In this document: piece after piece, positions 50,367 through 59,037 of the stretch
Layout of the letters: each line of letters opens with the position of its first letter
Numbering within the stretch: the first letter of the stretch is position 1
Assembly: GCA_963707695.1 (NCBI GenBank)
Contig: CAVPQY010000003.1
Location: 372,001-436,000 of the forward strand
Source of the DNA: JAOPZW01 sp963707695
GTDB taxonomy: Bacteria > Actinomycetota > Thermoleophilia > Solirubrobacterales > Solirubrobacteraceae
Length of the DNA: 64,000 bases
Reading direction: 5' to 3'
The notes under the pieces: generated by a model
Database searches by the model: none
The model's input: the letters and a program-made list of their open reading frames with translations, nothing else
What the model was told of the DNA's origin: nothing
Position numbers and translations under genes: made by a program

Positions 50367-52151
50367 CTAGGCCCGCGGCGGCACGACGCCCGCCATGAGC
50401 CGCGGGTGGCGCTCGACGAGGGCCTCGTAGGCCGCGCGGGTGGACAGGTCCGTCGTCCCGGCCGACATCGACGCGGGCGAGACGCGGTAGCGCGCCACGA
50501 CGGCGGGGACGAAGGTCCCGTGGCCGCCGGACTCGGCCACGGCGCACCACAGGTCGTAGTCCTCCCACCCGTGCAGGCGCGGGTCGTCGGTCCAGCCGCC
50601 GAGCGCGCGGACCGCGTCGGCGCGCACGAGCGCCATCGCGTCGATCGGGTTGGCGTGGCGCAGCCGGGCGGGCGACCACGGGTGGCGACTGCGCAGCCCG
50701 TGCGGGCCGCGCTCGTCGAACATCGCGAGCATCCCGTAGGCCAGCACCGCGGCGGGTTCGGCGTCGAGCGCGTCGCGCAGCCGGACGAGGCCGCGCGGCA
50801 GCACCGCGTTGTCGGAGTCCAGGACGAAGGCGAGCGGCGCCCGCGCGTGCGCCAGCGCCCGGTTGCGCGCCGCGGGCAGGCCTTGGTTGACGACGTGGCG
50901 CAGCAGGACGGCCGGCACGTCGGGAGCGGCGTCCATCCAGCGGCGGACGACCCGGGCCGAGCCGTCGGTCGAGCCGTCGTCGACCACGACGACCTCCACC
51001 GTCACGTCCTCGACCGCGCCCACCGAGGCCAGGGCCTCGGCGACGACCTCCGCGTGGTCGAAGACCGACACCAGGACGCTCACCTCCGGCGCCGGGCCGT
51101 CCTCCCACGCCGGCGTGGCGGCCACGACGTCGGCGGCGCCCGCGCGGTCGCCGGCGCGCGCGCGGGCGACGGCGCGCCGGGCCTCGATCATCGCCAGGCG
51201 GTCGGCCTTCGCCCGGGCCCGCCGTTCCGCGTCGGCCGCGTCGGCGGCGACGTCGGGCGGCGGCGGCACCTCCGCCACGGGCGCCGGCGCGCTCCGGCGG
51301 ATCGGCCCCGCGCCGGCGGCGCGGTCCGCGGCCAGCGCGAGCAGCCGCTCGGCGCCGGCGCGCATCCCGCCCCGCGCGCCCAGCGCCTCGGCGGCCGCGG
51401 CGGCCTGCGCGGCGCGCCGGCCCTCGTCCTCGAGCAGCGCGACCGCCAGGAGGGCCGCCGAGTCGCCGCGCCCCGCGACCACCGTGACGCCGGGGTCCAG
51501 CGGCGCGACGTCGGTGGCGGGCTCGGTGACGATCGCGCAGCCGTGCTGCACCGCCTGCGCGGCGCGCACCCACGCGAACGCCGGCCAGTCCGCGTCGTGC
51601 AGCAGCAGCGCGACCCGGGCCCGGGCGAGGACCGCCGCGGCGTCGACGGGCGGGTCGAGGTCGTCGGGCAGGTGCAGCGCACAGCGCCAGGGGTCCAGGA
51701 GCTCGGCCGCGCGGGCGACGAGCGCGGCCCGGCGGAAGCAGAACGGCGCGACCAGCGCGACGTCGAGGTCCGCCGGCCCGGGCCGGTCCCAGGCCGCGCT
51801 CGGGCCGACCTCCAAGCGCTCGGCGGCCAGGCCGAGGTCGCGCAGCTCGCGCACCGCGGCGCCGTCCGGCGAGAGCACGGGCGCGCCCGAGGCGCGCGCC
51901 AGCGCGATCGTGTCGTCGTGGGCGCGCGTGCCCGGCGGCGCGGCGTCGACGAGGACGGCGCCCCCCAGTGCGGCGGGGTCCCAGGCACGCGGGGCCCAGG
52001 CGCGCGGCCCCAGCAGCACGGGCACGGCGCCCTCGATCCCGTCCGGCACGACCTCCGCGCCGAGCGCCGCGCACTCGTGCTCGAGCGCTGCGGCGAGGTC
52101 GGTCGCGACGGGGTCGGCCGGCGACTCGAGCACGAGCGAGACGGCGGTCAC
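50367..52151 (-). CDS. Large glycosyltransferase (GT2 C-terminal, GT-B-like N-terminal)
   Basis: 594 residues, starting with GTG 8 bases after TACAGT (52160-52165). Residues about 1-290 look like a GT-B-type domain with AVQHGCAIVTEPATDVAPLDPGVTVV. A charged linker follows (RRARAKADRLAMIEARRAVARARAGD). Residues about 330-594 are a GT2 domain: VSVLVSVFDHAEVVAEALAS, VVVVDDGSTDGS and the metal-binding FVLDSDNAV. It probably adds two sugars, or carries one dead domain. It opens the glycan locus, divergent from the Wzt/Wzm genes. Confidence 0.82.
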   Translation of the reverse strand: MTAVSLVLESPADPVATDLAAALEHECAALGAEVVPDGIEGAVPVLLGPRAWAPRAWDPAALGGAVLVDAAPPGTRAHDDTIALARASGAPVLSPDGAAVRELRDLGLAAERLEVGPSAAWDRPGPADLDVALVAPFCFRRAALVARAAELLDPWRCALHLPDDLDPPVDAAAVLARARVALLLHDADWPAFAWVRAAQAVQHGCAIVTEPATDVAPLDPGVTVVAGRGDSAALLAVALLEDEGRRAAQAAAAAEALGARGGMRAGAERLLALAADRAAGAGPIRRSAPAPVAEVPPPPDVAADAADAERRARAKADRLAMIEARRAVARARAGDRAGAADVVAATPAWEDGPAPEVSVLVSVFDHAEVVAEALASVGAVEDVTVEVVVVDDGSTDGSARVVRRWMDAAPDVPAVLLRHVVNQGLPAARNRALAHARAPLAFVLDSDNAVLPRGLVRLRDALDAEPAAVLAYGMLAMFDERGPHGLRSRHPWSPARLRHANPIDAMALVRADAVRALGGWTDDPRLHGWEDYDLWCAVAESGGHGTFVPAVVARYRVSPASMSAGTTDLSTRAAYEALVERHPRLMAGVVPPRA

Positions 52152-52226
52152 GCGCCGGGACTGTAGGGCGCGCCCCCGGCCGCCCGCCGCCGCCCCGGCG
52201 CCCGGCGAGGTCCTAGGCTTGCGCCC

Positions 52227-52604
52227 ATGGACGACCCGCCGGCCACGACGACGGCCGCCCAGCGCCGCGCCGCGGCGGTCTCCGAGGCCACCGAGCGCGA
52301 GCTGGGCGCGCTGCGCGCGCAGCTTCTGAGCGCCGAGACCGCGCTGGCCGAGCTCCCGGACCTGCGCGAGGCCGTGCGCGAGGCGGCGTCGCTGCGCGAT
52401 CGCGTCGCGCTCCTGGAGCGCCAGCTCGCCGAGGTCGTCGTGGAGCTCGAGGCGCGGCGCACGGCGGTGGCCGAGCGCGATCTCGCCCGGGCCGAGCGCG
52501 ACGCGCTGCTCGTCGAGCGCGACCACCTCCGGGGGGTCGTCGAGGGGCTCACGGGCTCGGTGAGCTGGCGGGTCACGGCGCCCCTGCGCCGCCTGCGGCG
52601 CTGA
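52227..52604 (+). CDS. Coiled-coil protein with SWRVTAPLR tail
   Basis: 125 residues. A nearly continuous coiled coil (about residues 15-105) has regular leucines (ELGALRAQLLSAETALAELPDLREAV onward), and the protein ends GSVSWRVTAPLRRLRR. That last motif is frequently found at the end of the coiled-coil part of surface-glycan glycosyltransferases, so this may be a partner or chain-length ruler for the adjacent export system. It starts 7 bases after TAGGCT, the clearest leaderless start in the window. Confidence 0.75.
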   Translation: MDDPPATTTAAQRRAAAVSEATERELGALRAQLLSAETALAELPDLREAVREAASLRDRVALLERQLAEVVVELEARRTAVAERDLARAERDALLVERDHLRGVVEGLTGSVSWRVTAPLRRLRR

Positions 52605-52637
52605 TCGCTCGGCCCGTCCCCGTACCCTCAGGAGGTC

Positions 52638-53899
52638 GTGGCCGCCCACCGAGACGTCCCCGCCCTCGTCGTCGACGGGGTCTCGAAGTCGTTCCGCCTG
52701 CCCCGCGAGCGCGTGCACACGCTCAAGGAGAAGGCCCTGCATCCCCTGCGCCGCCCGCAGTTCGACGAGCTGCGCGCCCTGCGGGACGTCTCCTTCGCCG
52801 TCCAGCCGGGCGAGTTCTACGGGATCGTGGGGCGCAACGGCTCGGGCAAGTCGACGCTCCTGAAGTGCCTGGCGGGCATCTACGCGATCGACGCCGGCCA
52901 GATCTTCACCCACGGCCAGCTCTCGACGTTCATCGAGCTGGGCGTCGGCTTCAACCCCGACCTCCCGGCCCGCGAGAACGTGATGATCAACGCCACGATG
53001 CTCGGGCTCTCGCCCCGCGAGGCGCGCCGGCGCTTCGACGGCATCATCGACTTCGCCGAGCTGCGGGACTTCACCGAGGTCAAGCTCAAGAACTACTCGA
53101 GCGGCATGATGGTCCGCCTCGCGTTCAGCGTGATGATCCAGGTCGACGCCGACATCCTGCTCATCGACGAGGTGCTGGCGGTCGGCGACGCCGCCTTCGC
53201 GCAGAAGTGCTTCGAGGAGTTCGAGCGGATCAAGCGCTCCGGCACGACGGTCGTCCTCGTCACGCACGACATGGGGTCGGTCGACCGCTTCTGCGACCGC
53301 GCCATGCTGCTCGAGCACGGCGCGGTGGCCGACCTCGGCGTCCCGCACCACGTCGGCCTGCGCTACCTGCAGCTGAACTTCAGCCCCGAGGCCCGCGAGG
53401 CCGAGGCCGAGGCGGCCGAGACCGACGAGCAGGTCCGGCTCGGCGACGGGTCGGCCGAGATCACCGAGGCGTGGTTCGAGGACGAGCACGGCGCGCGCGC
53501 CGAGTACCTCGAGTCCGGACGGCGGGCCACGGCGGCGCTGCGGGTGCGCTTCGCGGCCGACGTCGACGACCCGACCTTCGCCATCGCGCTCATCAACACC
53601 CAGAACCGCACGGTCGTCGGCGCCACGACGCAGCACACCGACCCGACGCCCCCGGCCGCTTCCCGGCCGGCGAGGAGGTCACGCTGCGCTTCACCTTCGA
53701 CAACGTCCTCGGCCCCGACCGCTACGCGCTGAGCGCCTCCGTGGCCAGGGCCGGGTCGGGGATGGACTTCTGCGATCACCGCGAGGAGGCCGCGACCGTC
53801 GTCGTGGGCGCCACGACGTCCTCCGGCGGGCTGGTCGAGCTGCCGGTCGAGATCGCGCTCCAGCGCGGCGCGGGCACGCGCGAGGAGGCCTCGGCGTGA
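52638..53899 (+). CDS. wzt: Polysaccharide ABC exporter ATPase (Wzt type), one frame break
   Basis: The N-terminal ATPase of about 245 residues has Walker A GRNGSGKST, signature SSGMMVRLAF, and LLIDEVLAVGD with H-loop THD. As in Wzt, a C-terminal carbohydrate-binding extension follows (ITEAWFEDEHGARAEYLESG on). After codon 337 the frame fails at a five-C run (53649-53653); adding one C gives GRFPAGEEVTLRFTFDNVLG to the stop at 53899. Starts with GTG; AGGAGG is just upstream. Exports undecaprenyl-linked glycan with the next gene. Confidence 0.88.
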
Positions 53900-54771
53900 G
53901 CACCGTCGCCGCCGACGTCGACGCCATCCGGGGCGTCGGGACCGAGGTCCGCGGTCCCACGGCGCTCGGCACCGACCCGCGCCGGGTGCTGACCCTGGCC
54001 TGGGCGCTGGCCATCACGGACTTCCGCCTGAAGTTCTTCGGCTCGGCCCTGGGCTACCTGTGGCAGCTCATGCGCCCGCTCCTGCTCTTCGGCGTCCTCT
54101 ACGTCGTGTTCAGCACCGTGTTGAAGGTTGGGGACGAGGTGCCCTTCTACCCCGTCGCGCTCCTGCTCGGCGTCGTCCTGTACTCGTTCTTCAGCGAGGC
54201 GACCCAGCGGTCGGTCCGCTCGATCGTCGAGCGCGAGAACCTCGTGCGCAAGATCGAGTTCCCACGCGTCGCGGTCCCGCTGGCCGTGCTGCTGACGGCG
54301 CTCATGAACCTCGGCCTCAACCTCGTGCCGGTCTTCGTCTTCCTCGTGATCGCGGGCGGGTCGCCGCACTGGGGCTGGCTCGAGCTGCCGTTCCTGGTGG
54401 CCTTCCTGGCGGTCTTCGTGCTCGGGCTGTCGCTGCTGCTGAGCTCGCTCTTCGTGCGCTACCGCGACATCGAGCCGATCTGGGACGTCGTCCTGCAGAT
54501 CCTCTTCTACGCCAGCGCGGTCTTCTTCCCGCTCGAGCTGCTCTTCCAGCGCGACCTGGGCTGGGTCGCGCACGTCATGGCCTGCAACCCGTTCACCGCC
54601 GTGCTGCAGCAGGCGCGCCACGCGATCGTCGACCCGCAGCACATGTCGCTGACCGACGCCCTGGGCAGCGACTGGCTGCTGCTCGTGCCCGTGGCCATCA
54701 CCGTCGTGACGCTCGTGCTCGGCTTCGCGGTCTTCAGCCGCGAGGCGCCGCGGATCGCCGAGGACCTCTAG
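53896..54771 (+). CDS. wzm: Polysaccharide ABC exporter permease (Wzm type)
   Basis: 291 residues with six membrane helices and the ABC2-family motif LGYLWQLMRPLLLFGVLYVVF. It starts with GTG overlapping the ATPase stop (GTGA). It forms the channel for lipid-linked polysaccharide, with the Wzt-like protein. Wzm/Wzt systems export a completed chain, so chain synthesis by the surrounding glycosyltransferases must finish in the cytoplasm. Confidence 0.92.
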   Translation: MSTVAADVDAIRGVGTEVRGPTALGTDPRRVLTLAWALAITDFRLKFFGSALGYLWQLMRPLLLFGVLYVVFSTVLKVGDEVPFYPVALLLGVVLYSFFSEATQRSVRSIVERENLVRKIEFPRVAVPLAVLLTALMNLGLNLVPVFVFLVIAGGSPHWGWLELPFLVAFLAVFVLGLSLLLSSLFVRYRDIEPIWDVVLQILFYASAVFFPLELLFQRDLGWVAHVMACNPFTAVLQQARHAIVDPQHMSLTDALGSDWLLLVPVAITVVTLVLGFAVFSREAPRIAEDL

Positions 54772-55950
54772 GCGCCCGGGCCGCCGGGCCCGAGCCGGCG
54801 GCGTGCCCTGTGCGCGACGCGGCCCGGCGACGCGCCGCACGCGCGCCAGGCGCGGATCCTCGGCGACGGTCCGCAGGCGCCGCCCGACGGCGACCGCGGG
54901 GTCGGCCTCGAGCTCGCGCAGGCGCGCGCCGAGGACGTGCAGCTCCTGGGCGTAGAGCGCGACCCCGGCCACCGCGTCGCCCATGAGGCGCGCCGGCCAC
55001 GCGTCGCCCGGGCGCTCGGGGAGCCCCTCGAGCGCCTCCTGGAGCGCCGCGGCGGCGCCCGCCGCGGACGGGCGCGCGGCCGCGGCGGCGAGCGCCCCGG
55101 CGCGCAGCCGGCCCAGCAGCTCGCGGTCGGCGGCCAGGAGGTCGACGGCGCGGGCGAGGCCGTCGACGTCGTCGGGCTCGGCGACGAGCCCGGACTCGCC
55201 GTGCGCGACGAGCTCGCCCGCGCCCGTCGACGGCACGACGATCGCGGTCGCGCCGGCGCGGGCGGCCTCGAGGGGGCGCTCGAGCACGCCGTCGACCGGC
55301 GAGAGGTGCAGGACGACGTCGGCCCAGGCGTAGGCCTCGGCCCGCGCGGGCGCCGGCGCCCCGAGCGGCAGCGTCCGGGCCTCGTGCGGCCCCGTGACCC
55401 GCGCCAGGGCGGCGTCCGCCCAGCCGGCGCCGGGGTCGGCCTCGCGCAGCGCGAGGGCCAGGACGCGCACGGGGGCGCCGGGGTCGCGGGCGGGCGGCGT
55501 CGCGGCGACCGGGCCGAGCGCGGCCTCGTCCGGCGTGGCGGCCGGGACCTCGGCGACGTCGGCGTCCGGGCGCTCGGCCCGGAGCACCGCGGCGAGCTCG
55601 CGCCCCACGGCGACGAGCGCCAGGGGGAGGTCGTACGCGAGCCGGGCGGCGATCCGGTCGGCCTGCCAGGCGCCCATCCGCTCGTGGGCGAGGTGATCGG
55701 CGAGCAGCGCGCGGCGCGGCGCGGCGACCTCGGCCAGGCGGACCGTCCCGAGCCAGTGGGCGGTCAGCGCGACGTCGAAGCGCTCGCCGACGACGTCGTC
55801 GAACGCGACGGCCCCGCCCTCGGGCGGCGCCTGCGTCAGCGCGACGGTGAGCTCGACCCCCTCCCGCCCGGCCAGGGACAGCGCGCGGCGCCCGGCGACG
55901 TCGTCCGGCTCGGCGCCGGGCGGGGTGGGCGAGACCAGGCAGACGCGCAC
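54768..55950 (-). CDS. GT4-like glycosyltransferase, frame break near the 3' end
   Basis: About 394 residues once the frame is joined. The start is MRVCLVSPTPPGAEPDDVAGR; the GT-B C-terminal part has DGVLERPLEAARAGATAIVVPSTGAGELVAHGESGLVAEPDD, the donor-binding pattern of GT4. After codon 375 the frame turns into shadow; dropping one base in the G/C run at 54815-54830 gives GRVAHRARRRLGPGGPGA and a stop at 54768. It overlaps the wzm end by 4 bases. It is divergent from the next glycosyltransferase. Confidence 0.8.
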
Positions 55951-55971
55951 GAGCGGCCTATCCTAGGCGCG

Positions 55972-56904
55972 GTGAGCGACCCCCTGCGCCTCGCCGTCGT
56001 CGGCCAGGCGGCGCACGTGCGGCACACCGTTCCCGAGGGGCTCGCCGGCGGCGTGCAGGCGACGTTCGTCGACACGCCCGCGGCCGGCTCCGCCGACGCG
56101 CTGAACCGCCACCTGCGCGCGCTGGCGCCCGACGTGGTCGTCGCCTTCCGCCCCGAGCTGCACCCCCCGGAGGCCTTCGCCCGCCTCGACGCGGTCGTCG
56201 CCGGCTGGACGACCGAGCCGCCCGAGACGCTCAAGCCCTTCCCGCACGAGCCCTACGACCGCCTCCTCTCGGTCGAGCCGGCCGCGGGGCCGACGCCCGC
56301 GCCGTTCTGGCGTGCGCTGCCGCTGCCCGTCGCCGACTGGTGCTTCGCCGACGTGCGTCCCGTCCGCGGGCGCCCGCGGCTCGTCTTCGCGGGGGTCGCC
56401 AACGCCCGGCGCGATCGCTGGCTGGACCCGGTCAAGCACCGCTTCGACCTCCTGCACGTCGCCCACGGCCTCGCCGGGCCGGACCTCGTCGCGCTCCTCG
56501 GCCGCAGCGACGTCGCGGTCGACCTGCGCGGGGAGGCGTACCCGCGCCTCGAGCACCGCCGTGGCCTCTTCTGCGCGGCCGGCCTGCTGCTCGTCGCCGA
56601 GCGCGGCGGCGCGCTGCACGGGCTGCGCCCCGGCCTGGACTTCGTCGAGGTCGGCGAGGACTGGGAGCTGCTGGAGACCTGCGCCCGGATCGTGGCCGAG
56701 CCGCACGCCTTCGCGCCGATCCGCCGCTCGGGGCGCCGCCGGGCCGAGCGCCTGCGCGCCTCGGCCTTCTGGCCGCGGCTCGTGCACGACCTGCTGGCCG
56801 ACGTGGCCGCCTTCGACGGCCGCGCGCGGGCGCCTCAGACGGCGAACGGCAGCTCGCCGGCGATCTCCGACAGCCGCGGCGCCGTCGCGTCGCGCTCGGA
56901 GTAG
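55972..56904 (+). CDS. Glycosyltransferase-like protein (paralogue of 57407-58360)
   Basis: 310 residues from a GTG that lies 7 bases after TATCCT (55959-55964). Shared features with the protein at 57407-58360 are DVVVAFRPE, WTTEPPE, WRALPLPV and RRLVFAG-like/GLLLVAERGG...LRPGLDFVEV segments, a Glyco_trans_1_2-type C-terminal. Catalytic residues are not classical. The last 23 codons overlap rfbC's end on the opposite strand (56835-56904), and may not be the true tail. Confidence 0.75.
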   Translation: MSDPLRLAVVGQAAHVRHTVPEGLAGGVQATFVDTPAAGSADALNRHLRALAPDVVVAFRPELHPPEAFARLDAVVAGWTTEPPETLKPFPHEPYDRLLSVEPAAGPTPAPFWRALPLPVADWCFADVRPVRGRPRLVFAGVANARRDRWLDPVKHRFDLLHVAHGLAGPDLVALLGRSDVAVDLRGEAYPRLEHRRGLFCAAGLLLVAERGGALHGLRPGLDFVEVGEDWELLETCARIVAEPHAFAPIRRSGRRRAERLRASAFWPRLVHDLLADVAAFDGRARAPQTANGSSPAISDSRGAVASRSE

Positions 56905-57393
56905 ACGAGCTCCTCGCGCGGGAGGCCCCAGTCGATGCCGATCTCGGGGTCGTCGAAGGCGATGCCCCGCTCGACCTCGGCGGAGTAGTAGGCGCTCTGC
57001 TTGTAGAGCACGTCGGCGACGTCGGAGTGCACGACGAAGCCGTGCCCGAAGCCGACCGGCGCGTAGAGCACGCGCATCGACTCGTCGGAGAGCTCGTAGG
57101 CCTCCCACTCGCCGTACGTCGGCGAGCCGCGGCGCAGGTCGACGAGGACGTCGACGATCGTCCCGCGGCCGCAGCGGACGAGCTTCGAGGCGCCCGCGCC
57201 GATCTGGAAGTGCATCCCGCGAACCGTGCCGTGCCGGGAGCGGCTGTGGTTGTCCTGCACGAACGCCTCGGTGACGCCGAGGTCGGCCAGCGCGCTGCGC
57301 GCGGAAGGTCTCGCAGAAGAAGCCACGCTCGTCGCCGAAGACCTTCGGCTGGAGCAGGAGCGGCCCCTGAAGCCGGGTGGGGAGCTGTTCCAT
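56835..57393 (-). CDS. rfbC: dTDP-4-dehydrorhamnose 3,5-epimerase, frame break near the start
   Basis: A RmlC-type epimerase for dTDP-L-rhamnose synthesis. The start MEQLPTRLQGPLLLQPKVFGDERGFFCETFR is in one frame and the rest, SALADLGVTEAFVQDNHSRSRHGTVRGMHFQ, with the catalytic His and Asp, in another. One extra base in the GC-rich run at 57291-57306 explains the split. Joined length is about 185 residues, normal for RmlC. No rmlA, rmlB or rmlD gene lies in the window, so rhamnose supply depends on genes elsewhere or beyond the edge. Confidence 0.9.
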
Positions 57394-57406
57394 AGGGGGC
57401 GGAGTT

Positions 57407-58360
57407 CTAGTGGCCGGAGGCCGCCGCGCGCGGCGAGCCGAAGGCGGCGAGGTCCGCCTCGAGGTCGGCCAGCAGCCGCGGGTAGACCCGCGAGGCCCGG
57501 AACAGCTCGGCCTTGCGGCGGCCCCGGACGCGGACGCGGTGCCACGCGTCGGGCTGGCGGCGCAGGAGCTCGAGGACCCCGACGAGCTGGCCCGGGGTCT
57601 CGATCGTGAGGAAGTCGATGCCCGGCTCGAGGCCGTGCGTCGGGCTCAGCGGCTCGGACAGGACCAGGTGCCCGGCCGCGAGGTGCAGGCAGACGCGGTT
57701 CTCGAAGCTCGGGTAGGGCTGGTTGTGGAGGTTGATCGTCACCTCGTGGGCCGCCATGACCTCGCGCAGGTGGGCGGCGTCGACGCCGAAGGCGAGGTGC
57801 AGGAGCCCGACGCGGTCCTTGGCGTCCTCCAGCAGCCGCTCGCGGTGCGGGGTCGAGCGCCCGACGAACACCGTCCGTGCCCCCGACGGCGGGGCCGGGC
57901 GGACGGGCGCGTAGAAGCTGTCGTGGACGGGCAGGGGCAGCGCGCGCCAGACGGGCAGGACGGCGTCGGCCGTCGTCGCGATGTGCGGGTCGAAGGCGAC
58001 GATCCGGTCGAAGTTCGTGCGGTCGACGTGGCCGAGCTCCCACAGGCGGCGCTCGAGGTCGTCGTGACGCGGCGCGCCGACGGCGGTGCGCGGCAGCGGC
58101 TCGGTGAGGAAGCCGACGGTGCGCGCCCGCAGGCCCGCGAAGAGGCCGGTGGGGATGATCTCCGGGCGGAAGACCACGACGACGTCGGGGTCGAGCTCGT
58201 CGAGCGCGCGCACGAGCGGCGCGGGGTCGGCGCCCCCGCGGAACTCGAGGAACGTCGTGGCGTACGGGTGCGCGCCGGGGCCGAGCGAGCACGCCTCGAA
58301 GAACGTCGCCTGGCCGACGAAGGCCAGCCGGGCCGGGCGGGACGCGAGCGCGGGCTCCAT
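57407..58360 (-). CDS. Glycosyltransferase-like protein (paralogue of 55972-56904)
   Basis: 317 residues. It has DVVVVFRPEIIPTG, TVFVGRSTPHRERLLEDAKD and an C-terminal Glyco_trans_1_2 part (INLHNQPYPSFENRVCLHLAAGHLVLSEPLSPTHGLEPG), the form seen in spore-coat and surface glycosyltransferases. It is 13 bases upstream of rfbC on the same strand, so the two are probably co-transcribed. Confidence 0.82.
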   Translation of the reverse strand: MEPALASRPARLAFVGQATFFEACSLGPGAHPYATTFLEFRGGADPAPLVRALDELDPDVVVVFRPEIIPTGLFAGLRARTVGFLTEPLPRTAVGAPRHDDLERRLWELGHVDRTNFDRIVAFDPHIATTADAVLPVWRALPLPVHDSFYAPVRPAPPSGARTVFVGRSTPHRERLLEDAKDRVGLLHLAFGVDAAHLREVMAAHEVTINLHNQPYPSFENRVCLHLAAGHLVLSEPLSPTHGLEPGIDFLTIETPGQLVGVLELLRRQPDAWHRVRVRGRRKAELFRASRVYPRLLADLEADLAAFGSPRAAASGH

Positions 58361-58389
58361 GAGCGGCGGGGTACCATAGCCGCCGCCGC

Positions 58390-59037
58390 ATGCCCGAGCC
58401 CCTCGCCCGCCAGACCGACCCGGCCCTGGCGCCCGCGCACGCGGCGCGGGCCCTCGCGGTGGCGGCCCTCGGGGACGACGTCCTCGCCCTCGGCCCGGAC
58501 GCGACGCCGGCGACGATCGCCGCCCTGGCGCCCGGGTCGGTCGTCAGCGCCTTCGGCGTCGTCGAGGTCGTCGACGGCTTCGCCGCGCTCGTCGAGGCGC
58601 TCATCGAGGCGGCCGCCGAGCGCGACGTCACCGTCGTGCTGGCCGTGCCGAACCACGCGTTCGTGGCGGCGTCCGGCGCGGCGCGCACGAGCTGGGACGC
58701 CGGGGCGTTCGCCGAGCTGCGCTCGCTCCTCCCCGACGACCACGTCGTCCTGCACCAGGTCGCGCTGCGGGGCTCCGCGCTCGCGCCCGCGGACGCGGCC
58801 GCAGACGCCGCCGGCGCGCCGGTCGAGCTCGCGGTGGAGCTCGACGGCGGGGCGGCGCCCGAGGCCTTCCTGGCCGCGTTCGGGCCGCGCGCCGCCGAGG
58901 TCGTCGCGGCGGCTGCCGGCGCGGCCGTCGTCGTCCAGGCCGACCTGGTCGCCGAGCGGGCCGCCCGGACCGCGCTCGAGAGCGAGGTGCAGCTCCTGCG
59001 GGCGCAGGTCGCCGCGCTCGGGGCGCGCGCCGCGTGA
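58390..59037 (+). CDS. Degenerate methyltransferase-like protein of the glycan locus
   Basis: 215 residues. A central VSAFGVVEVVDGFAALVEALIEAAAERDVTVVLAVPN and then TSWDAGAFAELRSLLPDDHVVLHQVALRGSAL follow the C-terminal half of the class I SAM methyltransferases common in glycan loci (EVIEH, VLSVPN and GAFEELR segments). The N-terminal glycine-rich SAM-binding strand is not recognisable and the usual EH is VD. It probably has lost methyl transfer and may bind or scaffold. It ends with a short helical segment and is coupled to the next gene (GTGA). Confidence 0.6.
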   Translation: MPEPLARQTDPALAPAHAARALAVAALGDDVLALGPDATPATIAALAPGSVVSAFGVVEVVDGFAALVEALIEAAAERDVTVVLAVPNHAFVAASGAARTSWDAGAFAELRSLLPDDHVVLHQVALRGSALAPADAAADAAGAPVELAVELDGGAAPEAFLAAFGPRAAEVVAAAAGAAVVVQADLVAERAARTALESEVQLLRAQVAALGARAA

